A stretch of 64,000 nt of DNA from Propionibacterium australiense. GTDB taxonomy: Bacteria > Actinomycetota > Actinomycetes > Propionibacteriales > Propionibacteriaceae. The position numbers and the translations under genes were made by a program. The notes beneath the pieces were generated by a model that did not search any database, was not told where the DNA came from, and was given only the letters and a program-made list of their open reading frames with translations. Every line of letters starts with the position of its first letter. Positions within the stretch are counted from its first letter, which is position 1. This document shows, in pieces, positions 15,524-23,928 of the stretch. The stretch lies in contig NZ_RCIV01000002.1 in the NCBI RefSeq assembly GCF_003666605.1, positions 310,001 through 374,000 on the forward strand, written 5' to 3'.

Positions 15524-17254
15524 TCACCCGCCCCGCGAGGAGGCTGCGACGGCGGCCACCGAGGCGAGGACGAGGGCAAGGGTCGGTGCCAGCACGACCC
15601 ACGGCGCCCGCTCGACGTAGTGGATGCCATCGGACAGCAGCAGGCCCCATTCGGGTGACGGGGGCTGTGCGCCCAGCCCGAGAAAGCTCAGGGAGGCGAG
15701 TTCGAGGGCCCGGCCGGGCAGGCGGAGCACCGCGTGGCGCGTGATCGTCGGGACGACGGCGGGCAGCACGCCGAAGACCAGCTGCCGGACCCTGCCCACG
15801 CCCCACAAGGGCTGCAGCTGAATGTAGGGCCGCGCCCTGACCTCGGCGACGAGATCGGCCGTGTGCGCGGCCAGCGGCGCCCAGGCGGTGATCGCCACCG
15901 CGATGGCGGCGCCGATCCAGCTCGGGCCGGTCACGGCGGCGACGAGCAGGCCGACGATGAGGGCGGGCAGCGCATTGACGACCTCGATGAGGCCGGTTGC
16001 CCAGCGCCCGCACAGGCCGATGACGATGCCGATGACGAGCGTGGCGGCCACCACAAGGGCGGCGACGCCGAGTGTCGACAGGGCACCGTGAGCGACACGG
16101 GCGAGCATGTCTCTTCCCGACGCGTCCGCGCCGAGCAGCAGGCCTGCCCCGGGCGCCTGGAGCCTGCCGTGGTCCACTGCCCCCGGGTCGCGCGGTAGGC
16201 CGAGGGCGACCAGTAGGACGAGCAGTCCTGTCGCGACGAGAGCAGTGACGCCGGCTCTCCTCGCACCACAAGCGGCGGGCCTCGGCACGGGGACGGCGCC
16301 GGCCCTCAGCGCGGGGCCGAGGATGAGCCGGCGTCCGATGGCGGCCAGGGTCCCGACGACCGCTGCCAGCGCCAGCAGCAGGATCATGTCGGCTTGAACC
16401 GCCGGCACATCCTGTGCAGCTGCCGAACCGAGCATGCTGCGTCCCAGGCCGGGGATGGCGAAGATCTGCTCGACGGCCACGGCGCCGGCGGTCAGGGAGA
16501 CCACTGACAGCGCCACCTGGGACAACAGCCCGCTCATCGCGCGCCGCAGGACGGCCAGGCACAGGCTGCGCTCCGGCACACCGCCCAGCGCCCAGGTCCG
16601 CACCCAGGGCTCGCCCCAGGCCCCGGCCACGGCATCGGCCAGCAGCCGGCCGAAGTAGGCCCCGGTGGGAACGCCCATGGCGACCGACGGCAGCACCGCG
16701 TAGCGAAGTCCCTTCCAGCCGTAGGGCGGGAACCACTTGAGCCAGACCGCGAAGCAGATGAGCAGCAACGAGCCGAGCAGGAAGCTGGGGAACGAGGACA
16801 CGGCAGCAGCCCCCAGTCCCGATCCCCGATTGGGGCGAAAGCGCAGGCCATCGCGCATCGGACCGATGAGCATGAGACCGGCGACGAGGGCGGCGACCAG
16901 GAGGGAGAAGCCCATGAGGCTCAGTGAGACGCTGAACGGGCGCAGCAGCTCGGCTCCCAGGGGCTCACCAGTGATCCACGAATTGCCCAGGTCGCCGTGC
17001 ACCAGTCCCCTGAACCACTGCCCGAAGATCACCAAGGGCCCGCGATCCAGACCGAGTTCGGCACGCACCCGGGCGAGATTCTCCGGCGTGGCCTCGAGTT
17101 CGGCATAGCGTGCGCGCAGGATCGTCGTCTCCGCCGAAGTCCCGCCCAGCCAGGGCAGAATCCCGATGAGCAGCAGGACGAGCCCCACCGCCAGCAGCCG
17201 GGAGCCGGCGAGCACCAGGCCATTGGTGACCTCGGGCAGCAGTCTTCTTCTCAT
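15524..17254 (-). CDS. Fused ABC permease (DppB-DppC-like in one chain)
   Basis: The protein has about 576 residues and contains both permease halves of a peptide/nickel-type importer. The N-terminal half has the DppB pattern: RVRAELGLDRGPLVIFGQWF, GDLGNSWITGEPL, a first coupling region GEPWVRTWALGGVPE, and EQIFAIPGLGRSML. The C-terminal half has the DppC pattern: LLLGADASGRDMLARVAHGA, a second coupling region ARPYIQLQPLWGVGRVRQLV followed by VLPAVVP, and LSFLGLGAQPPSPEWGLLL. The two join through an Arg/Ala/Pro-rich linker near residues 320-345. Elsewhere these are separate proteins. The ATG at 17254 follows the binding-protein stop by 1 bp; an ATG at 17269 would overlap it. Confidence 0.88.
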   Translation of the reverse strand: MRRRLLPEVTNGLVLAGSRLLAVGLVLLLIGILPWLGGTSAETTILRARYAELEATPENLARVRAELGLDRGPLVIFGQWFRGLVHGDLGNSWITGEPLGAELLRPFSVSLSLMGFSLLVAALVAGLMLIGPMRDGLRFRPNRGSGLGAAAVSSFPSFLLGSLLLICFAVWLKWFPPYGWKGLRYAVLPSVAMGVPTGAYFGRLLADAVAGAWGEPWVRTWALGGVPERSLCLAVLRRAMSGLLSQVALSVVSLTAGAVAVEQIFAIPGLGRSMLGSAAAQDVPAVQADMILLLALAAVVGTLAAIGRRLILGPALRAGAVPVPRPAACGARRAGVTALVATGLLVLLVALGLPRDPGAVDHGRLQAPGAGLLLGADASGRDMLARVAHGALSTLGVAALVVAATLVIGIVIGLCGRWATGLIEVVNALPALIVGLLVAAVTGPSWIGAAIAVAITAWAPLAAHTADLVAEVRARPYIQLQPLWGVGRVRQLVFGVLPAVVPTITRHAVLRLPGRALELASLSFLGLGAQPPSPEWGLLLSDGIHYVERAPWVVLAPTLALVLASVAAVAASSRGG

Positions 17255-17255
17255 C

Positions 17256-18785
17256 TCACCTGGTGACATCAGTCTTCGTGGTCACCAGCCGGCGCTCCAG
17301 GTTGTCCCTGGCGGCATCGGAGACGCCGGAGGCCTCGCCCTGCAGGGTGCGTTCGTGAACCAGCGGGATGACGGCGTCGAGGGCGAGGATCGCGGCCTCT
17401 GCCCTGATGACGGCGTCCTGGCGGTCCTGACCCGGTTCGATGGCGCCGGCCCGGGAGACGAGGGAGTCGACCTCGGGGTCCTTGAGCATGGCGATGTTGA
17501 AGCTTCCCGAGCTCGTGAAGTCACTGGCCAGCGTGGACACCGGGTCGCCGCTGTCGATGGTCATCGATCGGGAGAGGATGACGGCGTCGAAGGCCCCGGA
17601 GAGGATCTCCTCACTGAGGTAGGTGTACTCGCGCACCGTCTGCTCGACGGTGAAGCCGGCCGCCTTGAAGGCCTGCTCCAGCTGCGTGGCGATCTCGGGC
17701 AGTTCGGGCCGGTCCGTGTAGGTGGCCAGTTTGATGGACTTGCCGTTCAGATCGCTCGAGGCCTTGGCGCGGGAGGAGAGCAGATTCTCGAAACCGACGC
17801 GCTTGCGGGCCTCGGCGGGCCAGTTCAGTGCGTCGCTGAGCATCTCCGCGGCCGGATCGGCATGGCCCTCGAAGACCTTCTCGACGATCTGCTTCGTGTC
17901 GACGGCCTCGCGGGCGGCGGCCCGGACGGCCGGGTCGGTGAAAACGCCGCTGGACGTGTTGAGGTAGAGGGCTGTCGTCCGCGAGTTGGGGATCTCGTGG
18001 ACCAGGCCCTCCTCGATCTCGTCGAGCTGGCCGATCGGCAGGGCCTCGGCGATGTCGGCCTCGCCGGTGCGCAGGGCCGAGGCGCGTGACGTGCCGTCGG
18101 GCACGAAGGTGTCCTCGATGCCCGCGAGCAGGGGCCTGTCGCCCCAGTAGCCCTCGTAACGATCCAGGGAGGCGTTGGCCGTCCCGTTCAGCTTCGTCAC
18201 GACGAAGGCGCCGCTGCCGTGACCTATGGGATCCACGGTCTCCGCCCCGTAAGCCGACGGTGCGAGCATGCACAGATTGGGACTCGACACGCGGTTTGGC
18301 AGCAGGGGATCCGGTGCCGCCGTGGTGATGACGAGTTTGCCGTCCTCGGCGCTGGCCGTCAGTTGGACGCCGGCGAGCACGCGTGGCAGTGGGCTCGCCG
18401 CCATGACCTTCGCCAGTGAGTTGACGGCCGTCTCGGCATCGAAGGCGGTGCCGTCGTGGAAGGTCACGCCGTCGCGCAGTGTGAAGACCCACTCGGTGTC
18501 ACTGCGCTGCTCCCAGCCGGTGGCCAGACTGGGCTGGGGTTTGCCCTCGTCGTCGAGGATGGTCAGGCACTCGATGGCCGACCAGCGGAAGAGCCGGTAG
18601 GCATCGTCGGAGAAGGGCGACAGGGAGGCCTTGGGTGCCGACAGCGAGGCGATCTTGAGTCGTTCGGTGCCCGGGGTCTTCGCAGAGCCGGAGGAACCGT
18701 TGTCACTGAAGCAACCCGTGAGGGCCGTTGCGCTCAGGCCGGCCAGTCCGACCGCACCCAGCAGGGTTCTACGAGATGTCTTCAT
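17256..18785 (-). CDS. Extracellular solute-binding lipoprotein, family 5
   Basis: The 509-residue binding protein has a twin-arginine signal (SRRTLLG, residues 4-10) merged with lipobox LTGC (Cys25). Family-5 features include LATGWEQRSDTEWVFTLRDG, VTFHDGTAFDAETAVNSL, GSGAFVVTKLNG, and PAVRAAAREAVDTKQIVEKV. AAAGRG near 7 nt upstream of the start provides an AAAGG Shine-Dalgarno. The gene is separated from the upstream ATPase by a 100-bp spacer holding a stem-loop, unlike the overlapping genes on either side, so its level may be set separately. With the short ATPases and fused permease it forms an importer most like nickel/metal-chelate systems; the cargo is inferred. Confidence 0.9.
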   Translation of the reverse strand: MKTSRRTLLGAVGLAGLSATALTGCFSDNGSSGSAKTPGTERLKIASLSAPKASLSPFSDDAYRLFRWSAIECLTILDDEGKPQPSLATGWEQRSDTEWVFTLRDGVTFHDGTAFDAETAVNSLAKVMAASPLPRVLAGVQLTASAEDGKLVITTAAPDPLLPNRVSSPNLCMLAPSAYGAETVDPIGHGSGAFVVTKLNGTANASLDRYEGYWGDRPLLAGIEDTFVPDGTSRASALRTGEADIAEALPIGQLDEIEEGLVHEIPNSRTTALYLNTSSGVFTDPAVRAAAREAVDTKQIVEKVFEGHADPAAEMLSDALNWPAEARKRVGFENLLSSRAKASSDLNGKSIKLATYTDRPELPEIATQLEQAFKAAGFTVEQTVREYTYLSEEILSGAFDAVILSRSMTIDSGDPVSTLASDFTSSGSFNIAMLKDPEVDSLVSRAGAIEPGQDRQDAVIRAEAAILALDAVIPLVHERTLQGEASGVSDAARDNLERRLVTTKTDVTR

Positions 18786-18820
18786 ACCGCAACCTTTCGA
18801 TGTAGTGAGGGTTTTGCCGT

Positions 18821-18850
18821 GGCTCGCATCCAGCAGATCCGTGGCGAGCC
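18821..18850 (-). other. Intercistronic stem-loop before the binding-protein gene
   Basis: GGCTCGC (18821-18827) and GCGAGCC (18844-18850) form a 7-bp stem with a 16-nt loop, in the 100-bp spacer between the second ATPase and the binding protein. It may act as an mRNA processing or stability element, or partial attenuator. No U-tract follows. Confidence 0.35.
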
Positions 18851-18885
18851 GGTTGGCGCCGGGCTGGGCCGGCAGGTGACCGGGG

Positions 18886-19632
18886 TCAGCATCTGATCCG
18901 GGGGATGGCGCTGATCAAGGTCCTGGTCATCTCGTGACGGGGTTCGGCCATCAGTGAGGCGACTTCACCGCGTTCAGCGACACGGCCCCGGTCGAGGACG
19001 AGCAGATCGGTGCACACCCGGTTGACACCGGACAGATCATGGCTGACGAGCAGGACGCCGACGCCCTGACACCGCAGCTCGGCGAGCAGGTCCAGGACTT
19101 GCAGCCGCAGGGGGGCGTCCAGGCCGCTCGTCGGCTCATCGGCCAGCACGTACCTGGGCGCGGTGACGATGGCCCTTGCCACCGCCACCCGCTGGGCCTC
19201 GCCGCCGGACAGCGCGGAGGCCCTCCTGTCGATGAGTCCACCGGGCAGCCCGACACGGGACAATGCGATCTGTACCATCGACTCGTGGTCTCCTCCGACG
19301 CCCAGACGCAGCAGTGGTTCACGGACTTGGGAGAGCACCGAGCGGCGCGGATCGAGGCTGCCCGCCGGATCCTGCGGAACGAACTGCACGGCGCGTCGGA
19401 AATCACGCAGTGCGCCTCGTGAGATCTCTTTGCCGTCCAGGAGCATACGTCCCGTGTCGGGTTCTGCGAGCCGGATGAGGACGTGCAGCAGCGTCGACTT
19501 GCCGCTGCCCGAGGGCCCGACGACGCCCAGTCCCTGTCCCGCGGACAGTTCCAGGTCGACACCGTCGAGAGCACGCACGTCATGACGACCAGTGCGGTAG
19601 CACTTGACCAGCGACTGGGCTGCCAGACTCAT
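18886..19632 (-). CDS. Short ABC ATPase (NikE/OppF-like)
   Basis: The 248-residue ATPase has Walker A GPSGSGKST, Q-loop FVPQDPAGSLDPR, signature LSGGEAQRVAVARAI, Walker B YVLADEPTSGLD and H-loop LVSHDLSGVNRV. It lacks most of the C-terminal oligopeptide-transporter extension, making it the size of nickel-system NikE (about 268 residues) rather than OppF (about 330). It starts with ATG overlapping the stop of the preceding ATPase by 4 bp. It is the second gene of the fused-permease importer operon. Confidence 0.9.
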   Translation of the reverse strand: MSLAAQSLVKCYRTGRHDVRALDGVDLELSAGQGLGVVGPSGSGKSTLLHVLIRLAEPDTGRMLLDGKEISRGALRDFRRAVQFVPQDPAGSLDPRRSVLSQVREPLLRLGVGGDHESMVQIALSRVGLPGGLIDRRASALSGGEAQRVAVARAIVTAPRYVLADEPTSGLDAPLRLQVLDLLAELRCQGVGVLLVSHDLSGVNRVCTDLLVLDRGRVAERGEVASLMAEPRHEMTRTLISAIPRIRC

Positions 19633-20387
19633 GCGCTCTCCCCTGCCGTCGAGAGCTCCGACATGGCATGCGCCGCGCTCACGAGCCGGCCGACGTAGTC
19701 CTCCCCGCTCCGGGCGAGCAGCGTCGCGATGTCCTCATCGGCGACGATCCGTCCCTCGTGCATGACCATGGCCCGTTCGCACAGGCCGCTGGCCAAGGCG
19801 ACATCGTGAGTGATGAACAGCAGGGCGGCGCGCCCCGGGCCGGTCTGGTCCCGCACGGCCGAGATGACCTCGGCCTGGCTCACCGTGTCCAGCGCGCTGG
19901 TCGGCTCGTCGGCGACGAGAATCCGGGGTCTGCACATGACCGCCAGGGCCAGGCAGACCCGCTGACGCTGGCCGCCGGACAACTGCATGGGATAGGAGCC
20001 GAGGACGCGGTCGGGGTCGTCGAAGTCGAGATCGGCGAGTGTCGCGGCGACCTCGTGGGGCTCGTGGCCGGCCAGACGGAACTGCCCACCTACTCTCATG
20101 AGCGGATTCAGCGCGGTGGCAGTGGCCTGGAAGACAGCAGCCATGCCCGCCCTGTCCTGGGGACGGGCATGGCTGACATCGGCGCCGTCGAGCTCGATGC
20201 GCCCGGTACGCTCCAGTCCTGCTGGCAGGGTCCCGAGCAGGGACTCGGCAGTGAGCGATTTCCCGGAGCCGCTCGCACCAAGCAGCGCGACGCATTCCCC
20301 CGCAGCGATGGAGAAACTCAGCCCCCTGACCAGAGCGCGCTGACCAGCGGTGACGTTCAGATCACGTACGGTGAGAATCCCAACCAC
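19629..20387 (-). CDS. Short ABC ATPase (NikD/OppD-like), leaderless start
   Basis: The 252-residue ATPase has Walker A GASGSGKSLTAESLLGTLP, Q-loop VFQATATALNP (the usual QEP is changed to QAT), signature LSGGQRQRVCLALAV, Walker B ILVADEPTSALD and H-loop FITHDVALASGL. At this size it resembles NikD. The frame continues upstream without a start-site signal; I place the start at GTG 20387, giving MVGILTVRDLNV. A -10 element TATATT ends 6 bp before it, so the mRNA probably begins at or next to the G of GTG. It is the first gene of the operon that runs to 15524. Confidence 0.85.
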   Translation of the reverse strand: MVGILTVRDLNVTAGQRALVRGLSFSIAAGECVALLGASGSGKSLTAESLLGTLPAGLERTGRIELDGADVSHARPQDRAGMAAVFQATATALNPLMRVGGQFRLAGHEPHEVAATLADLDFDDPDRVLGSYPMQLSGGQRQRVCLALAVMCRPRILVADEPTSALDTVSQAEVISAVRDQTGPGRAALLFITHDVALASGLCERAMVMHEGRIVADEDIATLLARSGEDYVGRLVSAAHAMSELSTAGESA

Positions 20388-20390
20388 GCG

Positions 20391-20422
20391 GAGAATATAA
20401 CTATTCTCATTCGTAGAAACAA
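20391..20422 (-). promoter_or_regulatory. Leaderless promoter overlapped by a perfect palindrome
   Basis: On the minus strand TTGTTT (20417-20422), 17 bp, TATATT (20394-20399) precede the GTG start by 6 bp. A perfect 7-4-7 inverted repeat GAGAATA-GTTA-TATTCTC (20391-20408) covers the -10 and reaches 4 bp short of the start codon. A bound repressor would block polymerase directly. The A/T-rich GAGAAT/ATTCTC arms resemble operators of Fur-family (Fur/Zur) regulators in actinobacteria, fitting a metal-uptake operon. Confidence 0.6.
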
Positions 20423-20590
20423 ATGCTGAGCCTTCCCTTGCAAACAGCCTTCTCACTGGGCCGAGAGGCGACAGCTGCCGGGGCCGCGGGGACCAGTGGC
20501 GATCCGCCCCGGCGAGGGCGGCGTGAGTCCCGATCGGCGACCATGGCAGATGCAGGCGTGTGATTCCGGACAGGGCGGCCCGGGACGGGG

Positions 20591-22006
20591 TCAGCCGTTC
20601 CCGGCGATCCCCAGGCGCTTCTCCATCTCCTCCAGGGGCACGCCCTTGGTCTCGGGCATCACCTTGAGCACCCACAGCAGCTGGCCGCACACGAACACGA
20701 AGAAGATGAGGAATGCGGCGCCGCCGCCCAGGCTCGCGATGACCGGCGGGAAGGCGTACGTGGTCAGGGCGGCGAACGTCCAGTGGGTCATCGAGCCAAG
20801 GGACTGGCCTCGGCCGCGCACCCGGTTGGGGAAGATCTCCGAGATGAACACCCAGATCACCGAGCCCTGGCCGAAGGCGTGGGCGGCGATGAACACGAGC
20901 AGGCCGATGAGCACGAGCACCGACGATGTGGTGTTGAAGTGTCCGGAGAAACCGAACATGACGCCGGCCAGGAAGCCCAGCGAGACGAGATAGCCGATGG
21001 ACCCGACGATCATGAGGGCGCGACGTCCGATCTTGTCGATCACGGTGAGCGCGGCCATCGTGGCGATGAGGTTCATGAGACCGACGGCCACACTCATCAG
21101 GTACGACGAATCGGTCGAAGCGCCGGCTTCCTGGATCACGACCGGAGCGTAGTAGAGGATGGCGTTCACACCGGACATCTGGTTGAACATGGCGATGCAG
21201 AACGCCAGGAGAATCACCTTGCGGTAACGCTTCGAGAAGAACTTGACCCGAACCGAGCGCAGTTCGGCCTGTTCGGCGAGCTGGGCGCGGATCTCCGCGA
21301 TCTGCTCATCGGACTCGGTCTGGGTGCTGCACAGCCGACGGCTGATCGCGATGGCCTCGTCCTCGCGGTCCACGGACATCAACCAGCGGGGCGTCTCTGG
21401 AACGGCCAGCAGCAGGATGAGGAAGACTGCGGAGGGCACGGCCATGACGCCGAGCATCCAGCGCCAGGCGACATCCTCAGGAGCGATGAGCCTGATGATG
21501 TAGTTGCTCAGATAGGCCAGCAGGATGCCGAGCACGACATTGCCCTGGACGAGGCCGACGAGGCGTCCGCGGCGGGCGGCCGGGGCGATCTCGGCGGTGT
21601 AGATGGGCGCGCACACGCTCGACATGCCGACGCCGACGCCGCCGAGGAAGCGGAACACGAGGAAGAGCCCGTGCGCCCCAGCCGGAGCCAAGGCGGTGCC
21701 GAGCGAACCCACAATGTAGAGCACCCCGATGCCGTACAGCATGATCTTGCGTCCATGGCGGTCGGCGAGATTGCCCGAGAACAGGGCACCGACGATGGTG
21801 CCGATGGTGGCCATGGCCACGGTGAAGCCGAGACCGGACGGGCTGAGGTTGAAGACCTTCTCCAGGGAAGTGGTCGTTCCTGAGATCACGGCGGTGTCGA
21901 AGCCGAAGACGAGACCGCCGAGAGCGGCAACGACGGCGCTTCGCAGCACCAGAGCATTGGCTTTGGTGGGATTGGCCGACTGGGCGCCGGCAGTGGTACT
22001 GGACAT
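20591..22006 (-). CDS. MFS sugar porter (SP family)
   Basis: The 471-residue transporter has twelve hydrophobic segments and the sugar-porter signatures: NLADRHGRKIMLYGIG after helix 2, RFLGGVGVGMSSVCAPIYTAEIAPA with the PESPR-like PETPRW after helix 6, QQ-region variant FNQMSGVNAILYYAPVV, DKIGRRALMIVG after helix 8, and the C-terminal PETKGVPLEEMEKRLG. It should import a hexose, pentose or polyol with protons. GGAGG lies 6 nt upstream of the ATG. It is monocistronic; the adjacent 134-bp region upstream and 203 bp downstream contain no gene. Confidence 0.93.
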   Translation of the reverse strand: MSSTTAGAQSANPTKANALVLRSAVVAALGGLVFGFDTAVISGTTTSLEKVFNLSPSGLGFTVAMATIGTIVGALFSGNLADRHGRKIMLYGIGVLYIVGSLGTALAPAGAHGLFLVFRFLGGVGVGMSSVCAPIYTAEIAPAARRGRLVGLVQGNVVLGILLAYLSNYIIRLIAPEDVAWRWMLGVMAVPSAVFLILLLAVPETPRWLMSVDREDEAIAISRRLCSTQTESDEQIAEIRAQLAEQAELRSVRVKFFSKRYRKVILLAFCIAMFNQMSGVNAILYYAPVVIQEAGASTDSSYLMSVAVGLMNLIATMAALTVIDKIGRRALMIVGSIGYLVSLGFLAGVMFGFSGHFNTTSSVLVLIGLLVFIAAHAFGQGSVIWVFISEIFPNRVRGRGQSLGSMTHWTFAALTTYAFPPVIASLGGGAAFLIFFVFVCGQLLWVLKVMPETKGVPLEEMEKRLGIAGNG

Positions 22007-22108
22007 TCGTCTGCCTCCGGATGTTGGGGTTCCATCATCGATGGCCTGTCCCCAGCGAACTTACGCCTGGAGGAGCGGGCAGGGGGGCTGTCCCAAGTTT
22101 TTAATCCG

Positions 22109-22150
22109 GTGCCGCGGCACGGCTCGACGGGACAGGCCCCTCAGTGCCGC
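22109..22150 (-). terminator. Possible terminator of the acetyltransferase gene
   Basis: GCGGCAC (22114-22120) pairs with GTGCCGC (22144-22150, overlapping the last codons), and a 12-bp palindrome GTGCCGCGGCAC sits at 22109-22120. The two foldings compete. There is no U-tract. Confidence 0.3.
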
Positions 22151-22434
22151 ACGAGACGCCCGTACTCGGGGTGCTTGGCGATCCAGCCGGCGACGAAGGA
22201 GCAGCTGGGCACCACGGTGCGCCCGTTCGCCGCTGCGTCGTCGAGGGCGCGCCGGGCCAGCATCCCGGCCAGGCCACGGCCCCCGAAGGCGGGGTCGACG
22301 ACGGTGTGCGGCATCGTCACGGTCCCGCCGTCCACCGAGTACTCCAGGAATCCGGCGACGGTCCCGTCGACGAGGACCTCGTAGCGGTGCCGTGCGGCGT
22401 CGTCGACGATCTCGATCGTCTCGTCTGTGTTCAT
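22141..22434 (-). CDS. Small GNAT-fold N-acetyltransferase (YjdJ/GTL3B-like)
   Basis: The 97-residue protein is of the minimal GNAT class. It has the acetyl-CoA loop DPAFGGRGLAGMLARRALDDA and the characteristic C-terminal Cys motif VVPSCSFVAGWIAKHPEYG shared by YjdJ-like proteins. The ATG at 22434 is preceded by AAGGAG at 6-7 nt; the longer open frame upstream has no such signal. The substrate is unknown. It lies 92 bp after the aminopeptidase gene, in the same direction. Confidence 0.9.
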   Translation of the reverse strand: MNTDETIEIVDDAARHRYEVLVDGTVAGFLEYSVDGGTVTMPHTVVDPAFGGRGLAGMLARRALDDAAANGRTVVPSCSFVAGWIAKHPEYGRLVRH

Positions 22435-22526
22435 GACGTGCTCCTTCTCGCCGATGAGCCGTGCGCCGGCCCGGCGGCTCGACGTCTGGCCGAGGGACCG
22501 TGCGCAGCGCCCCCGCACGGGTTCGG

Positions 22527-23771
22527 TCAACGAATCAGGGTGCCGGCGGCCAGTTTGATGAGACGGTCGAGCACCGCCCCGCCGGAGGCGTTCGAGCCGT
22601 TGTGCTCGTACTCACTGGTGATCCAGGTGCGCATGCCCGGCAGCAGCGCTGCCGTCTCGAGCGAGTGATGCAGCGGCACGTAGGCGTCGTGGACGTAGAC
22701 GGCAGCGGCGCACGGCACGTCGGTCTCGGCCAGCACCTGCGGGTCGTAGAGCCTCGGCCAATGGTGTTCTGCGATGAGCTGGGCGCTGTGCTTCCAGGGA
22801 CGCAGCGAGGAGTCCTCGTCGAACCACTCGGGGAAGACGTGCTCACCGGTCAGCAGGGTCGGGTCCGCACGGAATGCCTCGGGCAGCGTGCGGGCGGCTG
22901 CCCAGTTCGTCACGACGCCGTCGGCGTAGCTCGACTCGTGGATCACCGTGTACAGCACGTTGCGTCCGCCGAAGGGCAGCAGATCCGCCATGTCGTAGCG
23001 GAAGCCACGTGACCCGGGGTCGCGTTCGAGCAGGTAGTGCAGCTTCTCGGCCCCGCCCGAGGCGCCGAGCAGGTGGCCGAGTGAGCGGATGCGGGAGGCG
23101 CCGACCAGATCGCCGTTGGGCGTGCGGATGGCCTCCTGGCCGGCCAGGTCGATCAGCCGTGCGATGCGGTCCCGGTCCTCGGGGAACCGGCGGTAGTACT
23201 CCAGGGACTTGCCGGCCATCGTCTCGTAGCAGGCGGTGTAGATGTCCTCGGCGCTGTGGCCGACGCCGGTGAGGCCGCCGGTGAAGTAGACCGCCAGCAG
23301 CGAGTCGGGGTGGGTCGACAGATAGTGCACCGCGGTGAAGCCGCCGAAGGACTGGCCCAGCACCGCCCAGCGCTCGACCCCCAGATGGGCCCGCAGGTCC
23401 TCGCAGTCGGCGACGATCTCGTCGGCGCGCAGGTGGGTGAGGTACTCGGCCTGGTCGGCCGCCGAACCGAGCGGTTCGCTGATCGGGCTCGACAGCCCGG
23501 TGCCGCGCTGGTCGAGCAGCACCACCTGGTAGTCGGCCAGGGCCCGGCGCAGCCAGCCCGGCCACACCGGGTCGAGGCCGGGGCGTGGCGACTCGCAGCC
23601 GGGCCCGCCCTGCAGGAAGAGCAGACAGGGCCGATCCGTGCCGTCCGGGGCTGCGACGACGCGGGCGAAGACGGTGATGCCGCGCTCGTCGTCGGGATTG
23701 GAGTGATCGAGGGGGACGTTGATCCGGACCTCGCGGGTCGCGAGACCCGGAATGCTGCGCTGCCACGTCAT
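22527..23771 (-). CDS. Prolyl aminopeptidase (proline iminopeptidase), S33 family
   Basis: The 414-residue alpha/beta hydrolase has the S33 hallmarks: oxyanion segment LQGGPGCESPRPG (QGGPG instead of the common HGGPG), LLDQRGTGLS, and nucleophile elbow GQSFGG with Ser141. The long cap domain between about residues 180 and 330 contains NWAAARTLPEAF. A late Asp/His pair is expected near DAYVPLHHS and EYEHNGSNASGG. It should release N-terminal proline from short peptides in the cytoplasm, which fits the peptide-type importers nearby. It is divergent from the M16 protease genes, with 157 bp between starts. Confidence 0.9.
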   Translation of the reverse strand: MTWQRSIPGLATREVRINVPLDHSNPDDERGITVFARVVAAPDGTDRPCLLFLQGGPGCESPRPGLDPVWPGWLRRALADYQVVLLDQRGTGLSSPISEPLGSAADQAEYLTHLRADEIVADCEDLRAHLGVERWAVLGQSFGGFTAVHYLSTHPDSLLAVYFTGGLTGVGHSAEDIYTACYETMAGKSLEYYRRFPEDRDRIARLIDLAGQEAIRTPNGDLVGASRIRSLGHLLGASGGAEKLHYLLERDPGSRGFRYDMADLLPFGGRNVLYTVIHESSYADGVVTNWAAARTLPEAFRADPTLLTGEHVFPEWFDEDSSLRPWKHSAQLIAEHHWPRLYDPQVLAETDVPCAAAVYVHDAYVPLHHSLETAALLPGMRTWITSEYEHNGSNASGGAVLDRLIKLAAGTLIR

Positions 23772-23928
23772 GGCCCCATGCTAGTGGCCCATGCCCCGAG
23801 GGACGGTCATCACCGGCCCTGCTCGAGGGTACCGGACAACAGATCGCGGGCATCGGCCGATGCCCCCGGTGCCGGCACCGTTCTCCGCCCTGCGAGGCCC
23901 GGTGGTCCGCCACTCGTAGAATGTCTGC

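Noticed and set aside
14217-16736. A single 839-codon open frame on the minus strand running upstream of the alcohol dehydrogenase
   Set aside because: The part above 15260 lies out of frame across the fused permease gene and has Arg/Pro/Gly-rich, low-complexity composition typical of a GC-rich shadow frame. A proper Shine-Dalgarno and a family-typical N-terminus occur at 15260.
20388-20690. N-terminal extension of the NikD-like ATPase up to 20690
   Set aside because: The extension lacks similarity to ATPases and runs across the promoter and palindrome; the GTG at 20387 fits the family N-terminus and the -10 spacing.
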